DNA of 64,000 bases from Acheta domesticus (taxonomy: Eukaryota; Arthropoda; Insecta; Orthoptera; Gryllidae): assembly GCA_031308135.1 (NCBI GenBank), contig JAHLJT010000631.1, positions 219,485,151 to 219,549,150 on the forward strand, written 5' to 3'. Positions 44,303-56,869 of the stretch are shown here, one piece after another; position 1 is the first letter of the stretch, and the number at the start of each line of letters is the position of its first letter. A program made the translations under genes and the position numbers. Below the pieces are notes generated by a model. That model was given only the letters and a program-made list of their open reading frames with translations, was not told the origin of the DNA and did not search any database.

Positions 44303-46010
44303 AATTTGCATTTTCCTTCTCACAAACCTTTCAACATACCAATTCTATTTAAAATCTCTTTTCAAATACAAATATACTACGACATCTCCAACATACAATG
44401 ACACATAATCTATTATCTTACTCTGATACATTAAAACAAAACTCTTCTACTTCAAATTATACATCTTTAATTTCCAACATAGTTCAAGAAATTATTTCTA
44501 CAATTATCCCACAAATTCTGACTTTATTACAAAACATCCTTCCTCCCCTTTTTATTGTCTATTAATACAAATACTCCTACACTAATAAAATGGGATTCTA
44601 ATGGTCTAAAATGACAACGAAATCTTTTTCATCCCCGTTCTTTCTTAATATTGGCATGGGATGTAATTTCTAAAACACATCTAATCCCTGAAGAAAAACT
44701 GCTCTTAAAATATTATAACATTTACAAAATGATAAAATTTCTTACCATGCTTCTGTGGTGTAGCAATAATAATAATATAATATAATAATAATGAATTCTA
44801 TATTTCATCAACAAATATTTTTGTCTATATCTAAATTTTATAATTATAGCTTTACAAATTAAATTAAGTAACACTACTTACTCTCTATATTCAGTTTGTA
44901 AACCTCCAAACACACCCATTCCTTCTCAAATTTATAATCCAATTGTTCAATCTTCTAATCCAGTGATACACTTAGAGATTTCAAAAGCAAAAACACTTCT
45001 TGGAGATGCAACTGATCAAATCCTCAAGGTATTCATTTGCAACAAATATATCATTCAAAATAATTTAGTCATATATACTCCCTTCAAACAAACCTATTAC
45101 TCTAATAACAACATTATAATACCAAATATTTTAATGTTCAATTATTACAAAAAATATAAATCTACAACTGCTTTCAATCTTCACTTTCTGAATTTGATTT
45201 TGATCATCTTATTAAAATGTTTTAATTCTTCACTATTAAAAATGAATTATTGCCTTCATAACATTTGTATAAACTCGGAATATGTAATGTACTTACATAA
45301 ATTCAAATTTTAATTTCCCGAAAAACAATAAATAGATAATACTAAACAAATTATATAGAAACAGAAACATTAACTAAAACATTTCTAGATGCTTACACAT
45401 TACACATTCAAACACACACATTAAACCTGTCCCATTCATACTGTATCTCTCTCCTACATATTACTTAAATCTTATTAAATTCAAACATAATCTAAGACTT
45501 TTTGGCAACAAACTCCTCCAAGAAAAATTAATAAGTTATCGTGAACTATGAAGGTACGTGTAAACCTATATGAATTAGAAAAAATTCAAAATTATAATGC
45601 ACAAATAACTCCAACATTAACAAAATGTTATTTTCCTGATCCAATATTAATCAACAGTCTACATCAGAATCTCCCTACATCAATTTTCAACAATCAAATC
45701 AGATTAAACTTGTAATGCAGAAATTGAGTTTTTTTCTCTTTTCCACATTACTTAGGTCTCTTCACAAAATTTGAATATTCACAAAACTTCAGGAAATAAT
45801 TCTATTTCAAACAAAATGATCAAAGGACTTAATTTAGAAATTACTAAATTATTTCTTTGCAATTCCTTTCTCTTAACACAAATTTATTTTAATAATAACT
45901 ATATACTTAACGAATTTCCAATTTTATTCCACATATTTTTTCAAATTTTAAGGTTAAGTTTCTGCAGTATCAACAGTTCTGCATAACCTTCTTCCATTGA
46001 CTTTTTCCAC
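44303..46010 (+). pseudogene. Low-G LINE remnant
   Basis: A 1.7-kb stretch with very little G on the plus strand. At 45,771-45,880 a frame reads IHKTSGNNSISNKMIKGLNL then EITKLF, matching the NKK(S/A)xGxDxIsNkmlK.L RT palm block of non-LTR elements. Another frame (44,963-45,300) is open but not recognised. The composition, unlike all neighbours, suggests one element. Frames are broken throughout. Confidence 0.5.
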
Positions 46011-46738
46011 ATTTCTGACGTGACATGGTAACAGATTTTTGTAATTCCTTTTCTTTTCATATGTTATGAAAAAATAGCCACCGTTGTATGATGTCCCTGT
46101 AACGTAGTAAGAAAAACTATGACAACAGACATGTTATCATGGTCTAATGCACACTTATTACATGCAATAAGAATTCGATAATATTGTGACATTAATAGCT
46201 TACCTCTCACAATTTTCGCTACTTTCGCTAAGACGCTGCTGTCAGGAAGTTTTCTTTTCCAGAATTTTTTTCCTTTCAGAAGAATTTTATCCACTCGTTA
46301 AAACCCACATTTTCTGCGTAACTGGAGAGTTGTATCTCGTATTACAAGACACTGATGATAATGCCACGCAAATATACAATATAAGTTCCCCTCGGAAACA
46401 AATCGCGCATTGGAAACGCAATGTAATAGTCGTTAAATAAGAAATACGGGGTCGAGCTCACTCGCGTAGTCTCTCAATGCAATTTTTCTGCCGCTAGACG
46501 AGGAGTTGGCTACAAACTTAAATTGTACGCACGCATGCCAGTCACCAGCCAAGGAAAAGTCCCTGACTGCAATGCTTCCATTATTACGTGGGGTATTTAA
46601 GTTAGGGTTGGCACCCACTTCCTCCAACTTTTATTCTAATCAAAAGTCCCTAAGCCAATGTAGTAAGTATGGCGGGTGATTTCCGGGAGGTTGGTATTTT
46701 TTGTGTTTCGGGTCATATCTTACGTGAAATAAACCTTA
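46011..46738. other. Unassigned flank of the palindrome
   Basis: Mixed composition with a CpG-bearing patch at 46,440-46,560. No gene or known repeat recognised. Confidence 0.4.
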
Positions 46739-47434
46739 CATTTGACTTTTTTTCCTCTTACTTCCTTTAAAAGGCACTGCATCAATACATTGGTACCTCT
46801 GCTTTCATACAGATTATTACACCCCTTACATAAAATATTTTGCAAGTGAATATTAATGATTTGCATTAATTGGTTTCTTACATCAAGTTTACTTTGAATT
46901 AAATAATTTAAAAAGTGTTTATTGAAAACATATTCAGTCTTAGAAAACTAATGGCGAATTCATTTGGGTAGAAAAGCGTGGCATTCACATACTGTTTAAT
47001 CACAATATGCGAGTTTCTTAATTTATACTTTTCATCCAAATTCTGTTAGGCATTTCTACAACCATTCATATGGCACGGTACTACACAACCAGCCACATAC
47101 ATAGGACTCAGCATTTTCCTGTACGAAACTTGTAGGAATATCTTCAGTGTTATCCATTTCTGCATCAGTAGTCGCCTTCGTTCGCACCGGAGAGGCCGAA
47201 CCAGTCTAGGCCCGGTCTTTCATGTGCAAAGTGTTGTTCTGTCTTGTGTTGACTGTGTGAACTAGTATTCTCATACTATTTTGTGTTTTTTTACTTGTGA
47301 CTAGTTTCAATGTGTAGAAAAGTGTCATAAGTATTGAAGTTAAAATAACTACAGACTCTACTTCATGCGCTGGCGTAGGCCGGTGCATATCGGAATCTCT
47401 CAACATATTGAATTCTGATTCACAAAATGAGTTG

Positions 47435-48793
47435 ATGTCGACCAACCTTCTGCAATCATCACTTGGTCATCAGCAAATATATCAGCAAAACATGGAGTCA
47501 CAAAACATGGATCCCCATGCAAATGGCCAACACCACGTCTCAGCAGGTGCAGAATTCTATCTACAAAGTGGAACGTCCTCCAACGGAAATTTTCCCTCAG
47601 ATCCAACTGTAAGTGACGGTACATCAACTGCACAGGCATGTACATTCACGAATGTTCTTTCACCCATAGTTCAGTCGTCCAAGAGACCGCGTAGTAACAG
47701 TGACCCAAATGAGCCGTCGAAGAAAATTAGTCAAGATCAAAGTGTAGAATATTCAATCCCCACTAGTAATAGTTTCAGCGTCTTACAAAATCTCCAAGAC
47801 TCTGAGGAAATCAATCCGATCCCCCCAGTGTTTGTGTATAACATTGATAACCTCACAGAAATTCACGATCTCTTAAAAACCACCCTAAAAAGTGAATTTT
47901 CTACCGAGTTAAAAATTTGGCAAGGTTAAAATTCAAACGGAAAACAGCGAAGACTACAGACTGTTAGTGAACATGCTAAATACTAATAACAAATCATTTC
48001 ACACTTACGCTGACCCGTTATCAAAAAAATTATCTATTGTAATAAAAGATGTTCACCAATCCTTTACTGAAGATCAATTCTCGCAGAACTTGTATCGAAA
48101 AACTTTCAAGTTGTGAAAGTCAATAGACTACATAACAAAGAAGGTCAGCCAATTCCTGTCGTTTCAGTGATAATTGTGAAAGAAAATAGGTGGCAAGATA
48201 TTTTTAAATTAAATAGACTGTGTCATGCTGTTGTTCGTGTTGAACAGCGAAAACGTCTGCCAGGGCCAGTTCAATGCTCAAGATGCCAAGACTATAATCA
48301 TACCAAAAACTATTGCAATAGAAAAATTCATTGTGCTATTTGTACGGGCAATCATTTCACCAAAGATTGTAAGGAACCGAGCAACTTTGTACCAGTATGT
48401 AGTAATTGCAAAGTGAAAGGTCACAGGGCAAATGTGAGATCGAATGTTTGTTCATATTATGACAAAATTGCAAAATCTAAATCAAACAAAAACGGTAAGG
48501 GAACTAAAAATCCACCTTCAACCAATAATAATATCAATAACCATAACAATAATAACAATAATTTTACTTATCAAGCTAGAGAGTTTCCTGGCCTGCCTTT
48601 CACTAATAACATTCCTAATTTTAATTTCTCAACTCGCTCACAAAATCCCCCTCCCGCCTCAACCAATGTTAATGATGCTTCTTCAAATAGTTCAACTAAC
48701 AATGCAAACGGAAATTTTAACTTAAGTGAGTTCCTGACTAGCCATATTGTCAATTTCTTTGGTCGTTTAATTCAATCGTTCCTCCCTACTTAA
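47435..48793 (+). pseudogene. LINE ORF1: gag-like nucleic-acid-binding protein (two frameshifts)
   Basis: Starts at ATG 47,435 (MSTNLLQSSL). The N-terminal part is polar, Ser/Asn/Gln-rich, with a basic KRPRSN segment. The frame shifts near 47,925 (a stop follows LKIWQG) and returns near 48,080. The region between reads TENSEDYRLLVNMLNTNN and then SKNFQVVKVNRL. The second half carries the PRE_C2HC-type segment (PIPVVSVIIVKENRW) and three CCHC knuckles: CSRCQDYNHTKNYC, CAICTGNHFTKDC and CSNCKVKGHRANV. An Asn-rich tail follows. Jockey ORF1 proteins form RNPs with the element RNA. TAA at 48,791. Confidence 0.85.
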
Positions 48794-48849
48794 TTGATAA
48801 TATAAAAACCTCAATTCTTAGCTCAATTTTCCAAAATCACGTTTAAAAC

Positions 48850-51558
48850 ACCATGCTTCAACAATCTAACATTTTTAAACTGGAACTGTCGAGGTGTTCT
48901 AAATAAACGATCTGAATTGAAACATTTTCTGGTTTCACATGATATTGACATAGCATGTTTAACCGAAACTCACCTTATTTCTTCCAAATCTTTCACAGTT
49001 CAAGGATACAAATGTTACAGACGTGATAGACCAGGGGACGTACCAGCAGATGGAGTATTAATTTTAGTGAAATCCGGCATTCCGCACTGGACATCATCTC
49101 TCCCAATAACACCAGGGTTAGAAACAATAGCAGTAACTATCAACCTTCAGAACGGTAATAATGTAATGATAATTTCAGCTTATAAGCCACCTAATAAACA
49201 ATTGACTGCAACACGTCTTCAAGACATTTTCAAACTAAAGGCTCCCATTATCTTATTTGGTGATTTAAACACAAAACACACTTCTTGGGGATGTAGAATA
49301 AATCAACCAGCCGGAACTTTTCTTTTAAATCTCGCAAAGCACTCAAATTTCAAAATTATTGCGCCCGTTGATCCGACATACTTTCCTTTTAATGCGAATT
49401 ACCTTCCAGATATTCTAGATATTGTATTAACAAATTTAAACTTTGCTCTCCATTCATATTCTATCTGCGAACTAGATTCAGATCATAACCCAGTGATTAC
49501 AACTTCCAAATTAATCACTTCTTTGCCTAATTCTCCACCGCATTTATCTACTCACAAAATAAATTGGCACACATTTCAAAATCGGTTATCATCGCTCCTT
49601 CCTCCGTTCTCGAATCTGAAAACCCCTGCAGAAATTGACCAAGGCACACTTTTGTTTACTAATGCCATCACAAATTCAATTGACTTTTCATCTCATTCAC
49701 TAACTGCTACTCGCAGAGGGCTCACCAAATATCCGCTACCTGAGCAATTACGTAATTTAATATCACAAAAGAACAAAATCAGACGTTTATGGGCAAAACA
49801 TCGCCTACCTCATTTGAAATCTGCATTAAACCATCTAACGAAATTGGTTCGAAACGCTCTTACGATGTACCAATGGGAAGCTACAAAAAATATGTTTCAA
49901 ATCTTAATCCGCAAGATTCATCTCTTTGGAAAGCAACACGTCGATTGCTAGGTCAGTCAACCAATATTCCGCCATTAAAAGGTAACAACAAAATTGCACA
50001 GTCGATTTCTGAAAAAGCTGAGCTATTAGCAGATTATTTCGCAACTACTTTCACCCAGCATGCTGTAAACGATAGAGGACACTGCACAATAACACATTTT
50101 GTGCAGTCACCAAATTTAGATGTACCAAATCGAATTTCTTTTATATCACCTAACGAAATATTTGAACTAATAAAAAAGCTACCAAATAAAAAGTCACCAG
50201 GCCATGACAGAATCACTGCGAATATCTTAAAGAATCTGCCCAGACATGGTCTTGCGTATCTAAACAATATATTTAACTCGGCATTGCGACTAGGATATTA
50301 TCCTAATTCTTGGAAACACTCTCTAATAATTCCTATTCCAAAGCCTCAAAAAAACTTAAATCTTCCTTCAAATTATCGACCAATTAGTTTAATTCCAATT
50401 TTGTCAAAAATATTTGAAAAACTTGTATTAAAAAGATTTAAAAAATTCATTCTTGATACTAACGTGCTTCCTTCTTTCCAATTTGGCTTCAGAGAAAGCC
50501 ACTCAACAACTCATCAGTTATTAAGATTAACAGAACAAATTCATTTTTCATTTCAATCGGGTTTTCACTTACTTGCAGTTTTCTTAGACGTTGCCCAGGC
50601 GTTTGATCGAGTGTGGCATGATGGATTAAAATTCAAATTAAGGAAAATTGGAATACCATTATATCTTTACAACATCTTATCAAGTTTCCTACTGAATCAC
50701 ACTTTCTCTGTACGTCTTAACTCTTTCATTTCTTCACCTCGGGCTGTTCTTGCTGGTCTTCCACAAGGATTCCCGTTATCTCCTTTCTTATTTAACTTGT
50801 ACGTCGCAGATATTCCTACTAGTAATACAGTTAATATAGCTCTTTTTGCAGATGATACTTTACTCTTTTATGCAAACCGAAATCTAAACACAGCATGTCG
50901 TATAATTCAATGTCACCTAAAAAACATAGAAAATTGGTCTAAACTGTGGAAAATTAAAATAAACCCAAACAAATCAATTGCCAAAGTATTTACTCTAAGG
51001 TATCCTGTCTTTCCTCGCCCTTTGACTTTGGATTCTTCTATCATTCCTTGGTCTCCTCTGAACTCATCTATTCGTTATCTCGACGTTCTGATGGACACAA
51101 GACTAAATTGGCACAGTCACATCTCGTCCAAAGTAATTGAAGCCAATAGAAGGTTAGCTATTTTACGTCCAATTCTTAACCGTAACTCTTCTCTAAAAAT
51201 TCATTCCACTTTAACCATTTACAAATCTATTCTTCGGCCAATATTAACCTACGCATGTCCTGTTTGGATTTCAGCAGCCCCAACCACATTAAACAAGTTA
51301 CAAATCTTCCAAAACAAAATTTTAAGAATTACAGTAAATGCCCCCTGGTTTGTCAGCAATAAGACCCTCCACAACGATCTTGCAATAGAACCAATTACTT
51401 CATTTATTACAAAGCTGGCACATAATTTTTTCAATAATTTAAATCATGTACAAGGAGCAGTCACGTACGAAATAAGAACCGATCAGCCCCCACTTTCCCG
51501 CCTAAGAAACAGACTCCCATTCCATATTTTCCTTCAATACCTCTCTGATATTAGATAA
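48850..51558 (+). pseudogene. LINE ORF2: AP endonuclease and reverse transcriptase (one frameshift)
   Basis: Endonuclease blocks: LNWNCRGVLNKRSEL, TETHL (catalytic Glu), FGDLNTKHTSWG and SDHNPV, all intact. The frame changes once near 49,890 (between MYQWEAT and LNPQDSSLWKATRR). Reverse transcriptase blocks follow: NKKSPGHDRI, NYRPISLIPILSKIFEKL, FGFRESHSTTHQL, FLDVAQAFDRVWHDGL, GLPQGFPLSPFLFN and the catalytic FADDTLLF (Phe for the usual Tyr), then RYLDVLMDTRLNW and the thumb. There is no RNase H, as expected for the jockey clade. No in-frame ATG is found before the endonuclease block, so the start is lost or uses ORF1-coupled translation. TAA at 51,556. Confidence 0.92.
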
Positions 51559-53037
51559 GGTAGGAACATTTCTAGCAATTACCTGTCCCTCCCATCGTAT
51601 TTTCTTTTTAATCCTGTCATTGCTCTAACATAATTCCCTCGCAATAACCTGGTTGAAGGTACAACAAATGAAATCACTATCAGGGAGGTAACAAACAGTT
51701 ACCCCCTTCACAATTTTCTGATGCAAAGTTGCTCGGCCAATCAACTGAAGAGCCTCACGGCTGAACGTTGTACTATCTTTAAATGTAAAATAAAATTTAA
51801 AAAAAAATCCATTTCTGCAATGTTCGTTACGCATGGCATTGGGAATGGCAATGTGCAAGTAGTCTCCCAATTATGTTATAGTTTTTAATGCATTTTATTA
51901 CAAAGAGAAGTCAAATTGTATTAAACTAGCTTCATTCATGTTCAAGATTCTTTCAATTTTTACCTGGTTTTATCACGAGGAAATGTGTAGAAAGAACGCG
52001 ACTTCTGCTGTATTTTATAATAAAGCCAAAAACTACAGAATTTTTTCCTGCCATACGTAGAATGATGTAAAGAAAAGTGTTGTAAAATATGTTTTCCAGA
52101 AATAGACCAGAAAGACAATAAAATGAAAAGAAATCAAGCAGACAAGAAACACCAACAGAGCACTGAGCTTAGGCAAATACTATAAAGACAATACAGGACA
52201 CTTCGCGATATATCGAGAAACATCCATCCGGTGGCAGAACCTGATAATAACTCATACACCCTAACCTCAATGCTCTGTTGGTGTTTGTTGTCTGCTTGAT
52301 TTCTTTTCATTTTATTGTCTTCTGGTCGATTTCTGGAAAACATATTTTACAATACTGTTCTTTACATAATTCTACGTATGGCGGGAAACAATTCTGTAGT
52401 TTTTGGCTTTATTATAAAATACAGCAGAACTCGCGTTCGTTCTTCACATTTCCTCGTGATAAAAACAGGTAAAAATTGAAAGAATCTTGAACATGAATGA
52501 AGCTAGTTTAATACAATTTGACTTCTCTTTGTAATAAAATGCATTAAAAACTATAACATAATTGGGAGACTACTTCCACATTGCCATTCCCAATGCCATG
52601 CGTAACGAACATTGCAGAAATGGATAACACTGAAGATATTCCTACAAGTTTCGTACAGGAAAATGCTGAGTCCTATGTATGTGGCTGGTTGTGTAGTACC
52701 GTGCCATATGATGGTTGTAGAAATGCCTAACAGAATTTGGATGAAAAGTATAAATTAAGAAACTCGCATATTGTGATTAAACAGTATGTGAATGCCATGC
52801 TTTTCTACCCAAATGAATTCGCCATTAGTTTTCTAAGACTGAATATGTTTTCAATAAACACTTTTTAAATTGTTTACGTCAAAGTAAACTTGACGTACAA
52901 AAACAATTAATGCAAATCATTAATATTCTCTTGCAGAATATTTTATGTTAGGGGTGTAATAATCTGTATGAAAGCAGAGGTATCAATGTATTGATACAGT
53001 GCTTTTTAAAGGAAGCAAATGGAAAAAAAGCCAAATG

Positions 53038-53405
53038 TATCAGTGGAAGTGTTTAGGCAAGAAGTGTTTAGATCTTGCATTTGTAACAACTTTATTCCTG
53101 AAAATAATTTTCATTATATGTTCACTAAATGTTCAATGTTCTCATGTCCATTATAACACATTGTACATTATAATTTTCCGTAATTTGAGTCCTTCAATAT
53201 AATTAAATTACAGCGAGAGTAGGTAAAAATAAGTCTTATTTCGTTAGGTAGATTAAAAAATATTTGTTTCTTCAGTAAGAATCATATTGACATTTCTATT
53301 TGGCGCTACATTACCAGGTTCTGACACTAGGATCGCTGGTGGAAACTTGTTTCCATCGGTTGCTTGGAAGAACGGGGAAGTGTCCTGTATTGTCTCTATA
53401 GTATT
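53038..53405 (+). repeat. Dispersed repeat unit (partner of 41,085-41,447)
   Basis: Starts atcagtggaagtgtttaggca at the outer edge of the palindrome and runs to ctctatagtatttgg. It is an inverted match to 41,085-41,447 at roughly 90% by eye. It ends in the motif gtgtcctgtattgtctctat. Confidence 0.85.
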
Positions 53406-53515
53406 TGGCTTAGGGTGTACCTAGGTTCTGCCACCAGATGGAGCGTGCATCAGTGTTTCTCGATATATCGCAAAGTGTCCTGTATTGTCTTTACAGTATT
53501 TGGTATCACCGATCC
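53406..53515. repeat. Inverted copy of the palindrome's spacer
   Basis: ggttctgccaccagatgg...tttctcgatatatcgcaaagtg...tgtattgtctttacagtatttgg is the reverse complement of 52,173-52,232 (aaatactataaagacaatac...ttcgcgatatatcgagaaa...ccatccggtggcagaacc). The internal tcgatatatcg is itself palindromic. Confidence 0.8.
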
Positions 53516-55834
53516 CGGGCTGCACCGGCAGACAGCCGCCGTTTGCAAGTCCCATGTTGCAATTTTAAAACTCCAAAGCATTGAGCTTACAGCCACGCCA
53601 TATTTGGCTACATTCGAACGCCCGTAACCAATGAACCACGGAATAGGAAATGCCGGGCTTTTTGAATTCTGAAATCGGAAATTAAGTGGCGAACAACTTT
53701 GACATCAAATACTGTACTGTACTGTAAAGGAAAGATGGGTATGTTTTACTTGGGAGGGCAGTGCCCCTTGAACCTCCCTGCTGTAGCCGTGGCTGTCTTA
53801 CCATAGAGATTGCTCTCGTGCACTGCGGAAAGGTAAAACTCTCGGTGAAGATGTCGCCATGGCACTTCCCAGAAGAAATGCTTGATGAGTAGGGGTGGAT
53901 TTTAATGACCAAAAAATACGACAAAAATGATGATTAATGTGCTCTTAAATTATTTAAAAATGACCTAAAAGAAAAGTGACTTTCAAAAAATTGATAAAAA
54001 ACAGTTCAGATGAGGAACTCAAGCTTTTGTATATGTTACTGATGTAATCGAGGCTTCTTTCTTTCATACAAGCGAATTCACCTCGCAAACATTTGGTTTG
54101 GACTGTTCTTTACCAGGAAACACGTCTTCAGTTATCGTGAAATCGGCATAACGGTTTCGGGAAGTTATGGAGACAAAGAATAGACGTTGCTAAGGCAACT
54201 TGTCAATAAATATAGGGATTCCATGTCAAAGCGCGAAAATGTGGCGTTTTCTTTACGGCCCGGTTGTCATAAGATGCTACAAACGAGAAGTGGGCATTGG
54301 AAGTCTTGATTTTGTAGAAAGTAACATTTTCTCAGTCTGATAAAAAGCAGTGGAGGGTGAACATCAGATGATAAGCGGTATGTGTCAGTTTTAGTTTTCA
54401 CTGTAATCTGGGTTATTTGGTACAATATATAGAGGCGAATAGTTTATGGTTAATTCTTAAAGATCGACATTGTGTATAATTAAAGTTCAGAAGCATTATC
54501 AATCGTAAATTATAATTGTTATTTTTGTGTTCCGCGTGTTAAAGTCAATTTAGTTCATTTAATTTAACAAGACTTCGTATTTTCTGAAGGGTTTATATTA
54601 GGATAAGCGCCGTAGTTGGGTAGAAAAATAATAATAAGTTGATTAAGATAGTCGCGAGTAAAGGTTTCACACGAAATCTAGCGAGGGCCAGTCGCGTCGC
54701 TGATAATATATTAAATTACTCAAGAGATCAAATAATCATATACATTCCGGGGGGTATTCGGAAGTTATTCGGACAGTAAGCCAAAAACAGTTACAAAAGA
54801 CTTCAACTGGGCAGCTCCGGATGGGGATCCTTTTCAGAAGAAAAACGTCCGAGAAGTATCGTAAATTTACGATCATTATTTGAAAAAGATGTTACGGTAT
54901 ATTTATATATTCAGAGAGAAAGTTCAATCATTTAATTCAAGAGATCTCGAAATACTAAAATAATAGTGATAAATGTTGAAATTTGATTGTTTTTAAAACC
55001 GAAAAGGCTGGTAATTCATTGTAGTTGCCATCAGTTCAATAGTAAGTTTTTTTTCACAGAACTTCCAGTAATCGTAATTCTGAATAGAATTTCTCGTATG
55101 CATGCAACAGGTAAGGCGATTAATGTTGTATGTCAGAACCCGCGACTAAATGTGATAATTTGATAAGATTAAGACAATAATGTTAAATTCGAAAAACGTC
55201 ACAATGGCTTGCCTAACCTGTGGTAGAATATAAAAATATGAATGATAAAATTGAACATTACAATACACGATTGCAATTTCTGAGGGAAGAAATCGAATAG
55301 GCTACTCAAGAATTCTACGAAGGTCATTTGTTGCATTTCGTAAATATTATTTGAAACAAAAACCATTCAAATGATATTAAAATCTATGATATCGGAAAAA
55401 AATGTTTTTAAAAAGGTAAAAACGATTTAGTAGAAAACGAAAGTAGGATAGAATAGACTTAGTAGAAATTGACGAAAAATGCAAAAAAAATCATATAAAA
55501 ATGGGTCATTTCCGTTTGTCATAATATAAAATTAATATCTAAATTAAAAGGCCTTGCTTTAAAGTAAAAAAAAAATTTCATTAAAATCCGCTCCCTATTT
55601 ACGAATATCAAAAAAAAAATGGTAGTACGATGCGTTACTTACCTTTCATCTTGTATGATTCTAAGAACAATATGCCTGCAACCAGCTTCTGGGACAGTGA
55701 CCCCAATCTCGATTAGATTTTTATTTCAGATTCCGTAAATACTGAGATGTTTCTCTGAGTACTAAGTGCAGTTTTCCTCCATCCCAAACACCACATAGTA
55801 CACGTGCAACCTGCGTTTTTACATTCCCTGTGTG
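53516..55834. other. Unassigned DNA
   Basis: Includes a GC-richer stretch (53,510-53,860) and AT-rich DNA. Short open frames around 55,200-55,310 are not recognised. 54,200-55,100 may be TE 5' sequence, but nothing decisive was seen. Confidence 0.35.
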
Positions 55835-55900
55835 CAGTGGCGCAATCCAGGAGGCTTCAGGCTAGACCTGACTCCAGAAGTCTATGAAACATTTTCACAA
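55835..55900 (+). mobile_element. hAT-like left terminus
   Basis: cagtggcgcaatccaggagg is typical of a hAT 5' end. It is preceded by cctgtgtg; no matching partner was found. Confidence 0.35.
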
Positions 55901-56184
55901 GAATAATTTTACTTTGTTTCTACTAGAACGAAAGCAATTCAATATCTCAATTGACAATATTATCAATACGATCATGGGAACATTCTCCAATTTGCATAAT
56001 GGCAAAAAATAGGGAGTAAAAGCAGCTCAAGGACAAGTTAACTGACGTTTGTGAAATGAATGCGAAATATTTCGACTTGTTACAACCAACCACGACAACC
56101 AATTTGGTTCGGCGTCAATGAGTGAAAACCTCTCTTATGACATTTGATTGATGCCGAGTTCAGGGTTAATAGGGAGATGTTCAT

Positions 56185-56690
56185 GACCTCGATCTAAGTG
56201 ACGTTATCAAGAGCCTCTGACGGGGAGGTCCTGAGGTTGGAGCCCGACGGTGGCAGGCTTTTCGACACTAGCTACAAAGCTAAATAGAATTCACTCCCTG
56301 TCTGGAGGAAATCTTGCAGCTGGCTGCTCTGATCGGTAGTTTTCTCTGGTTCATCCGAGTAATAACAGTCACATACCGGAGATGTACCCTAAGAAATGGC
56401 CATGGATCTTTCCTTTCTTTTCCTTGACCTATGATTATCCCTTAAACAGACACATACACATCATAACCATACATGACGAAAAAAATAGTCGGGAGCTTAG
56501 AGCTTGTCCCAGCTGGGCCGGTACCCATCTGGTGGGAGATATCTGATTGGGACGCAAGCCGACTGGTAGGTAGGCGCTGCATCTCGCCATCCTGCTGGGG
56601 AAGATCACTGCCACCTTCCGCGATAAAAACATTTACTACACTTACGGGGCTAATGACCTTAACCGTGAAGTACACTGAATAACTAATCCA
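56185..56690 (+). mobile_element. tRNA-derived SINE, copy 4 (near full length, plus strand)
   Basis: The head gcctctgacggggaggtcctgaggttggagcccgacgg keeps a decayed B-box (GGTTGGAGCCC). The body ttccttgacctatgattatccc, acatacaca...catgac, gagcttgtcccagctggg and gatggcgagatgcag (minus) agrees with copies 1 and 3. The tail gatcactgccaccttccgcgataaaaacatttactacact matches the minus tail of copy 1. About 500 bp. Confidence 0.78.
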
Positions 56691-56869
56691 TGAAACAATG
56701 AAACGTAGTGAAGAAAAAATCATTTTTGTTTTCACCAGAACAAAAATGTGACATATAAGTTTCAAGTGTCGAATGGACACAGTTTTTCTTACACTTCGAC
56801 ACACAGTTTTTCGTAATAAACATTATTCATTCATGATTATAATATTTATAAATAAATTATAAGTTTTTG

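Larger units (their letters stand above)
47165..51806 (+). mobile_element. Near-full-length jockey-clade LINE
   Basis: 4.64-kb non-LTR retrotransposon with a 13-bp target duplication atccatttctgca (47,152-47,164 and 51,807-51,819, sharing one A with the tail) and a 3' A-rich tail. The 5' end begins TCAGTAGTC, reminiscent of the internal initiator start of jockey elements. Order: 5' UTR (47,165-47,434), ORF1 (gag-like, zinc knuckles), ORF2 (endonuclease and RT, no RNase H), 3' UTR (51,559-51,806). At least two frameshifts in ORF1 and one in ORF2 disable it, but coding blocks are otherwise well kept, so the insertion is relatively young. Confidence 0.93.
46739..53040. repeat. Large palindrome with ~770-bp arms (left arm split by a LINE)
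   Basis: The left arm is 46,739-47,164 plus 51,820-52,162; the right arm is 52,271-53,040, its reverse complement at high identity over its entire length. Examples: gttttccagaaatagaccagaa / ttctggtcgatttctggaaaac and ggaatatcttcagtgttatcc / ggataacactgaagatattcc. The arms have the same length (769 and 770 bp) once the LINE is removed. The spacer is about 108 bp (52,163-52,270). Beyond the right arm lies the 53,038-53,405 unit; nothing equivalent lies left of 46,739. Confidence 0.9.

Noticed and set aside
44303..46010. Nuclear mitochondrial insertion
   Set aside because: The low-G strand bias suggested mtDNA, but no mitochondrial protein, tRNA or rRNA was recognised and an RT-like block is present.
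48571..48753. Minus-strand frame in LINE ORF1
   Set aside because: Antisense shadow of the Asn-rich gag tail.
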